Origin: Desulfobacteraceae bacterium
GTDB taxonomy: Bacteria > Desulfobacterota > Desulfobacteria > Desulfobacterales > Desulfosalsimonadaceae
NCBI GenBank assembly: GCA_021162325.1
Contig: JAGGYV010000316.1
Coordinates: 1-18,507, forward strand
Direction: 5' to 3'
Length of the DNA: 18,507 nucleotides
The position numbers and the translations under genes are program-made. Position 1 is the stretch's first letter; each line of letters begins with the position of its first letter. Below the pieces are notes generated by a model, which worked only from the letters and a program-made list of their open reading frames with translations, was not told the origin of the DNA and made no database searches. Positions 14,713 to 18,507 of the stretch are shown here, in pieces.

Positions 14713-14997
14713 TTAAAGCGTTTCAGGCCATTTCCGTGATGTGTGAAGCACCCTTAAAATGAATACAATCCCGTCTTTTTCTGCATAGGGAAGGACATAC
14801 GGTAACCCTGGCACAACAAGTTCGCGTGTTCCGGAAACCCTTCCGGGTCGTCCGATTCCAGGTTGTCCGGCTAATATTTTGGCAGCATTTAATATTTTCA
14901 AGGCCACATTCGTCGCTGCTGCCGGCTTGTCAGCGGCAATAAATGCCACAGCAGTGTCCAGATTAGCAAGCGCCTTGCGGGTCCACTTAACTCGCAT
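14713..14997 (-). CDS. RelE/ParE-family toxin (94 aa)
   Basis: A small basic protein of the ParE/RelE toxin superfamily: VKWTRKALANLDTAVAFIA helix at the N-terminus, a second helix with KILNAAKILAGQPGIGRPGRV, then TRELVVPGLPYVLPYAEKDGIVFILRVLHTSRKWP, where the GTRELVV and ILRVLHTSRKWP strands are typical of the ParE branch. ParE toxins poison DNA gyrase, and other relatives cleave mRNA on the ribosome; sequence alone favours the ParE-like branch without proving it. Its ATG overlaps the last 11 bases of the antitoxin gene, so the pair is translationally coupled. Length and motifs look complete. Confidence 0.9.
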   Translation of the reverse strand: MRVKWTRKALANLDTAVAFIAADKPAAATNVALKILNAAKILAGQPGIGRPGRVSGTRELVVPGLPYVLPYAEKDGIVFILRVLHTSRKWPETL

Positions 14998-15226
14998 CTA
15001 CACCCCATTTACCAAATCCGGCGACCACGTCATCATCTGTTGCGACCTTGCCTTGATCTATCTCTTTCAAGCCCTCTGTAACTTCCTGAACAAACCACTC
15101 CTCATAGTCCATAAACCGTTCAATCGCCTGATTGATCACCCAGGATCGGGAACGGCTCAAGGTGCTTGCCAAACCGTCAATGCGCCCTAGCATATCGTCG
15201 TTAATGCGAACCGTCGTTGCTTTCAT
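14987..15226 (-). CDS. Ribbon-helix-helix (CopG/ParD-like) antitoxin (79 aa)
   Basis: The N-terminal 45 residues form an RHH DNA-binding domain: KATTVRINDDMLGRIDGLAS, then TLSRSRSWVINQAIERFM. The acidic C-terminal part (DYEEWFVQEVTEGLKEIDQG...) is the likely toxin-binding segment. Such antitoxins neutralise the toxin and repress their own promoter. The ATG follows AGGAGGTG with good spacing. The gene overlaps the toxin gene by 11 bp in the usual antitoxin-first order. A candidate operator and promoter lie at 15243-15287. Confidence 0.9.
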   Translation of the reverse strand: MKATTVRINDDMLGRIDGLASTLSRSRSWVINQAIERFMDYEEWFVQEVTEGLKEIDQGKVATDDDVVAGFGKWGVDAS

Positions 15227-15242
15227 GTGTCACCTCCTGAAA

Positions 15243-15287
15243 TTGTATGCACTGAGAATACAATAGAATAGAATACCAAAAAATCAA
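15243..15287 (-). promoter_or_regulatory. Toxin-antitoxin promoter with operator
   Basis: On the minus strand, TTGATT (15282-15287) and TATTGT (15260-15265) are separated by 16 bp. An inverted repeat, TTGTAT (15243-15248) and ATACAA (15258-15263), overlaps the -10 box, and GAATA units repeat at 5-bp steps across the spacer. This suits autorepression by a ribbon-helix-helix antitoxin. Confidence 0.5.
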
Positions 15288-15470
15288 GGAATAATTGCCC
15301 ATTTTCTGTGTTATAAAGCGGTTCATGGATCGGATTTTTTATTTAAAGAATATCGAACTTAACAGCGTTCTGATTCATTTTCTGGCAAGGCATTTCAGGG
15401 CGACGCTGTAGCTTGCCTACCGCGAGTCCTGAATAACGCCGCCAGGGAACGAACCAGGACGCTGCGATAA

Positions 15471-16103
15471 TTACTCATGGAGGACGGCGAGTATGATTGC
15501 CTGCCCCTTCTTTGCCGCCACAATATGTGGTGTGGTTGAAAGATAATACACGCTGTCACCCGGTTCCAGGTCAAATTCATCTTCATCAATCTTTACATAA
15601 ACCGTCCCTTCAATCACATAAATAAACTCCTCGCCGTCATGAACGGACATCTCATGGTCGGGATTTTCTTCAAGGGTCACCATCAAAGCTTCCATGTGCC
15701 GCCCCTTCACTTCAGGCGCCATACTGAAATATTTATAAAGCTGTTTGCCTTTTGATGAGGAGGATCGGGAAACAATTTGGCGCGCATTTTTACGGGTGAC
15801 CGAATACAGTTTATCCCCGACTCCGGATACCAGCCGGCTGAAGGCGCTTTCAAGGGCCTTGGATAATTTTACCAGCGTGCCGAGCTGCGGCTGAATTTCA
15901 TTACTTTCGATTTTTTTCAAAAGATCCACATCAAATCCGGTCATATTGGATAATTCCTCAAAAGAAATTTCCTTGGCCTCTCTTAATCCCTTGATACGAT
16001 CCCCAATGGCTTCCACACTGATCGATTCAGTTGCCTCAATATCACCTGTCAGCATTTCATAGCGATCCGATTTAGCCTCTGATGCCTGATCTTTAATATT
16101 CAT
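15471..16103 (-). CDS. XRE-family regulator with cupin domain (210 aa)
   Basis: Residues about 33-88 are a Cro/CI-type helix-turn-helix (IGDRIKGLREAKEISFEELS and NMTGFDVDLLKKIESNEIQP with QLGTLVKLSKAL), and residues about 140-208 are a cupin barrel (HDGEEFIYVIEGTVYVKIDE, LEPGDSVYYLSTTPHIV). The family regulates catabolic or fatty-acid/acyl-CoA-related genes, with the cupin sensing a small molecule. A start at 16130 is possible, but the ATG at 16103 follows AGGAG by six bases and is preferred. It is on the same strand as and about 150 bp downstream of a crotonase gene, which it may regulate or share a ligand with. A palindrome at 16193-16211 lies in the gap. Confidence 0.9.
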   Translation of the reverse strand: MNIKDQASEAKSDRYEMLTGDIEATESISVEAIGDRIKGLREAKEISFEELSNMTGFDVDLLKKIESNEIQPQLGTLVKLSKALESAFSRLVSGVGDKLYSVTRKNARQIVSRSSSSKGKQLYKYFSMAPEVKGRHMEALMVTLEENPDHEMSVHDGEEFIYVIEGTVYVKIDEDEFDLEPGDSVYYLSTTPHIVAAKKGQAIILAVLHE

Positions 16104-16192
16104 GCCTGTCTCCTGTGTTCGTTTTTTCATTCATTTCAATCTTTACGTTAACGATAACTTTAGCAGAAAGAAAATGCTTGGTCAAATGTTTG

Positions 16193-16211
16193 ATTGATAT
16201 TATATATCAAT
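16193..16211. promoter_or_regulatory. Palindrome in front of the XRE-cupin gene
   Basis: ATTGATAT and ATATCAAT flank a 3-bp centre (perfect 8-bp arms). It lies about 90 bp before the regulator's start and 40 bp past the crotonase stop. It is a candidate operator, possibly for autoregulation; a chance AT-rich palindrome is possible. Confidence 0.35.
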
Positions 16212-16253
16212 GCTTCACCCAAATAAACCGAAAAAATGAACGACCAAACCCGA

Positions 16254-17114
16254 TCATACAGCCCAGAAATTTTTGGATAATGCCCGACGTTTTTTCCACA
16301 GGTCTCCCTTTTTTTCAAAATCAACCACGCCCTTGCCTTGATCCGCGTCCGCCACTTCCCAGAAACCATTCACCGCACCGCTTAAACCACCGGACAACAT
16401 TTCAAACCCCTGCGCCGTATACAGGTCTGTTTCACATCCGCGATTAATGATAAACTTCAACTGGCGGCATGCCTGCTGATTTTTAGCCCGTAGCACGTCA
16501 AGCAATGCATCCACTTCTTCATCCAGTTTATCATCTGCCACCACCCGGTTCCATAGCCCCCAGTCAACCGCCCGTTCGGCAGACATCAGCGCACCGATGA
16601 TATTAATTTCCTTGGTCCGCCGCTTACCAATATAACGAGCCATTCGGGTAGTACCGCCCCACCCCGGTGTAATGCCGCTGTCAACTTCCGGCATACCCCA
16701 TTGCGCCCGTTGGGTGGCAATCACAAAATCACTGGCCATGGTAATTTCAAGCCCACCACCCACGGCATAGCCATCCACGGCGCTGATGGTCATTTTGTCC
16801 AACTCTTCCAGCGCGTTTGCCATATCCTGGTAGATACGGACCCGGCGCATCACCCCATTGGCACCCTGGGTACTTTTTCCATATTCATCATCTCCCCATC
16901 GCAGCATTTCCGTGATATCATCACCAACACAAAATGACTTGCCAGCCCCTTTGATGACCACAAATTTGATGGTGGTCGATTTTTTGATGGTCTGAATAGC
17001 ATCCACCAGCATATCGGATAATTCGATACTCAATGCATTGTGCACCTCCGGCCGGTTCAACAAAATCCTGGCCACATCGCCTTCCATTGATAATTCCACC
17101 GGTTTTGAACTCAT
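16254..17114 (-). CDS. Enoyl-CoA hydratase/isomerase (crotonase) family protein (286 aa)
   Basis: A crotonase-fold enzyme acting on an acyl-CoA. Both oxyanion-hole segments are visible (KSFCVGDDITEM around residue 60-70; DGYAVGGGLEITMASDF around 114-130), and both catalytic glutamates of enoyl-CoA hydratases have counterparts (GGGLE and MPEVDSGITPGWGGT). Hydratase chemistry is therefore more likely than isomerase or dehalogenase chemistry. The length is slightly above the family norm, with a C-terminal tail rich in charged residues. The ATG follows AAAGGAG. It is divergent from the HxlR-type regulator at 17294 across a gap with two identical inverted repeats, and an XRE-cupin regulator lies downstream, so it is likely under local control. 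The specific substrate (fatty acid, aromatic or amino-acid-derived CoA) is unknown. Confidence 0.9.
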   Translation of the reverse strand: MSSKPVELSMEGDVARILLNRPEVHNALSIELSDMLVDAIQTIKKSTTIKFVVIKGAGKSFCVGDDITEMLRWGDDEYGKSTQGANGVMRRVRIYQDMANALEELDKMTISAVDGYAVGGGLEITMASDFVIATQRAQWGMPEVDSGITPGWGGTTRMARYIGKRRTKEINIIGALMSAERAVDWGLWNRVVADDKLDEEVDALLDVLRAKNQQACRQLKFIINRGCETDLYTAQGFEMLSGGLSGAVNGFWEVADADQGKGVVDFEKKGDLWKKRRALSKNFWAV

Positions 17115-17187
17115 AATACTCTCCTTTTTTTTATAATGATCGATAAATTAATACTTGCCCGCCTGATATTTAACACCGGACACTTAA

Positions 17188-17202
17188 CTTGCTTTTTGCA
17201 AG
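17188..17202. promoter_or_regulatory. Inverted repeat CTTGC-N5-GCAAG, site 1
   Basis: A 15-bp inverted repeat (CTTGC TTTTT GCAAG) in the divergent gap between the crotonase and HxlR genes. An identical copy lies 39 bp to the right. TTGCTT within it and TAATAC 17 bp later could form a plus-strand promoter, which would place the site over the -35 region. Confidence 0.55.
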
Positions 17203-17226
17203 CTAAATTATTAATACGGGAATTGC

Positions 17227-17241
17227 CTTGCTTTTTGCAAG
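17227..17241. promoter_or_regulatory. Inverted repeat CTTGC-N5-GCAAG, site 2
   Basis: Identical to site 1 and about 50 bp upstream of the HxlR start codon. The T-run after it could make it look like a terminator, but no plus-strand gene precedes it. A pair of identical palindromes next to a winged-helix regulator suggests binding sites for that regulator. Confidence 0.55.
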
Positions 17242-17293
17242 CATTTTTTTTATTTTTTTATCCAACTGAAACTATAATAAGGAAATAAACCAA

Positions 17294-17770
17294 ATGAAAA
17301 AATCAACCCTGCCATCTGATCACCGCACCTGCTCTGTGGCCCGGACGCTTGATATACTTGGTGATCGCTGGATTTTTTTAATATTGAGAGAAGCGTTTTT
17401 CGGCGTGCGCTACTATGATCAATTCCTGTCCAATCTCGGAATTGCCACCAATATACTATCCAACCGTCTCAAACGGCTGGTTGAAAACAATATCATGGAA
17501 AAACAAAAGGATTCAAAGGATTCAAGACGGATGAAGTATCGATTGACTGATAAAGGGAGAGACCTGTATCCCGTTACCCTTGCTTTTATGCAATGGGGAG
17601 ACCGATGGCTGGCCGATGAAAATGGCCCGCCCCTGTTACTCCATCATACCCCTTGCGACCACGCCCTTGAACCGGTCATGTGCTGTGCGCATTGCAAAGA
17701 AATAATAAAAATTAAAGATGTCTCGTACGAAGAACAATCAGGGGATAACAAGGAAAACGCGTCAACTTAG
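17294..17770 (+). CDS. HxlR-family winged-helix regulator (158 aa)
   Basis: The HxlR (DUF24) fold is clear: HRTCSVARTLDILGDRWIFL, the recognition region LGIATNILSNRLKRLVENNI, and the wing KDSRRMKYRLTDKGRDLYPV. C13 corresponds to the N-terminal cysteine used for redox or electrophile sensing in several members such as YodB and HypR. The C-terminus carries extra cysteines (CDHALEPVMCCAHC) that could bind metal, an extension found in part of the family. A modest AAGGAA precedes the ATG. It is divergent from the crotonase gene, with two identical inverted repeats between them, and its stop codon directly abuts that of the convergent yhbY-like gene. Likely a local repressor of the crotonase gene and itself. 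Confidence 0.9.
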   Translation: MKKSTLPSDHRTCSVARTLDILGDRWIFLILREAFFGVRYYDQFLSNLGIATNILSNRLKRLVENNIMEKQKDSKDSRRMKYRLTDKGRDLYPVTLAFMQWGDRWLADENGPPLLLHHTPCDHALEPVMCCAHCKEIIKIKDVSYEEQSGDNKENAST

Positions 17771-18082
17771 TTAACGATTTGGAATGATAATTTTTCTTTT
17801 TTCAGGATCTTTTTGCTGACGGTAAAAAATGGCCGTATGGCCGATCATTCCAACCATTTCAGATCCAGTTTCTTTTTCTATCATACCGGATACGTCTTTT
17901 TTTTGTTCCTTTTCCTTAAACTCATTGAATTTGATCTTAATCAACTCATGCATGTCAAGAGCCTCATCAATCGCCTTGAATAATGAAGGAGAAACCCCCT
18001 TCTGTCCGATGAGAACCAGTGGTTTAAGGCTGTGCGCAAGACCCCTAAGATATTTCTTATGAACCCCTTTCAGTTTTTCCAC
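17771..18082 (-). CDS. yhbY: YhbY-type CRM-domain RNA-binding protein (103 aa)
   Basis: A single CRM (CRS1-YhbY) domain covers the protein: YLRGLAHSLKPLVLIGQKGV at the N-terminus, with the GQKG loop used for RNA contact, then HELIKIKFNEFKEKEQK, and GHTAIFYRQQKDPEKRKIIIP at the end. In E. coli, YhbY associates with pre-50S ribosomal particles. The start is GTG at 18082, with GGAGG a few bases before it. It follows the methionine-synthase-reactivation-like gene by only 21 bp on the same strand, so they are probably co-transcribed. The stop codon abuts the stop of the HxlR gene tail to tail, leaving no room for a separate terminator. Confidence 0.9.
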   Translation of the reverse strand: MEKLKGVHKKYLRGLAHSLKPLVLIGQKGVSPSLFKAIDEALDMHELIKIKFNEFKEKEQKKDVSGMIEKETGSEMVGMIGHTAIFYRQQKDPEKRKIIIPNR

Positions 18083-18103
18083 ATTCCCTCCATTTATATT
18101 TTT

Positions 18104-18507
18104 TTATTCGTTTTCCCGTCGGTACGGACATTTTATTTCTGGGCAAAACCGGCAGGGGGTTTCCCATGGCACGTGCTTTGCCCCGACCATAACGGCAGAG
18201 ACGGATTTTGCCGGGATCATTGATCCGGAGCCAAGACACCGCACCCCGATTTTTTCCGGACCCAAAAATCCGCAAAGGGTTTCCTGGCCGGCTTTAAGCT
18301 TCCAGTCGCAGTACCCGGGACTGAAACGGCGGCTGCATTCATAATTATTGTTCTCAAGTTCTGTCCTTATGCTTAATTCCAGATAGTCCGCCGCTTTTTC
18401 AACAATGACCGAACCAAAGGCATCCATAACAAACGGATCAAAAAGATTTTTTTCTCTCAACGCTTCATTGATACGATCAATCTGTTTGCCCAGAGTGATA
18501 ATAAAAC
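18104..18507 (-). CDS. Methionine synthase reactivation-domain-like protein (5' end outside window)
   Basis: The frame stays open to the window edge (FIITLGKQIDRINEAL reads upstream of the TTG at 18458-18460), so the gene is partial and 135 codons are visible here. The segment FSPGYCDWKL, the following MIPAKSVSAVMVGA, and the closing CRFCPEIKCPYRRENE match stand-alone relatives of the B12-dependent methionine synthase activation domain, in which the RxSPGY region contacts S-adenosylmethionine. In anaerobes such proteins are thought to reactivate cobalamin-dependent methyltransferases lacking the full-length MetH activation domain. The C-terminal cysteine cluster (CxxCxxxxC) could bind a metal or iron-sulfur centre. 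Co-transcribed with yhbY. Confidence 0.7.
   Translation of the reverse strand, partial: FIITLGKQIDRINEALREKNLFDPFVMDAFGSVIVEKAADYLELSIRTELENNNYECSRRFSPGYCDWKLKAGQETLCGFLGPEKIGVRCLGSGSMIPAKSVSAVMVGAKHVPWETPCRFCPEIKCPYRRENE

Noticed and set aside
17227..17262. A hairpin plus T-run resembling a rho-independent terminator
   Set aside because: There is no plus-strand gene upstream to terminate, and an identical palindrome without a T-run lies 39 bp away, so an operator role fits better.

Overview
The window looks like chromosome of a Desulfobacterota organism, most likely Desulfobacterales (a sulfate reducer or relative). This is inferred from gene content and style: an EndoQ-UvrD fusion, paired CBS proteins next to an SLC13/DASS permease, an XRE-cupin regulator beside a crotonase, a stand-alone B12-type methionine synthase reactivation domain, and intergenic spaces full of short palindromic repeats. 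No rRNA, tRNA, CRISPR array or intact transposase was seen.

Layout. 1-706: repeat-rich, non-coding, with a strong bidirectional terminator. 707-1862 (minus): an RdgC-like protein split into two overlapping reading frames. 2243-5689 (plus): a 1148-residue fusion of an endonuclease-Q-like PHP nuclease and a UvrD/Rep helicase, carrying two beta-clamp-binding-like pentapeptides. 5738-6301: a two-CBS-domain protein. 6543-7970: a left-handed beta-helix (hexapeptide) protein. A 171-bp element occurs twice in inverted orientation (1874-2044 and 6354-6524), each copy ending just upstream of the start codon of an outward-facing gene. A second, MITE-like element lies inverted at 1-89 and 7968-8133, and its right copy supplies the stop codon of the beta-helix gene.

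8474-13229 (plus): a probable four-gene operon of a second CBS protein, an SLC13/DASS-type permease with altered SNT motifs, a PP2C phosphatase, and a Ser/Thr kinase fused to an FGE-like (SUMF1) domain lacking the catalytic cysteines. Together these look like a nucleotide-sensing and protein-phosphorylation module built around one transporter.

13230-15470: a higB toxin fragment, an amidohydrolase (minus), and an intact ParE/RHH toxin-antitoxin pair (minus) with a candidate autoregulatory operator. 15471-17770: an XRE-cupin regulator and a crotonase (both minus), divergent from an HxlR regulator (plus); two identical 15-bp inverted repeats in the divergent gap are candidate HxlR operators. 17771-18507 (minus): a YhbY-type RNA-binding protein and the 3' part of a methionine-synthase-reactivation-like gene that runs off the window.

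The two most unusual items are the EndoQ-UvrD fusion (divergent from the RdgC-like genes, inside nested inverted repeats) and the CBS-DASS-PP2C-kinase/FGE operon.
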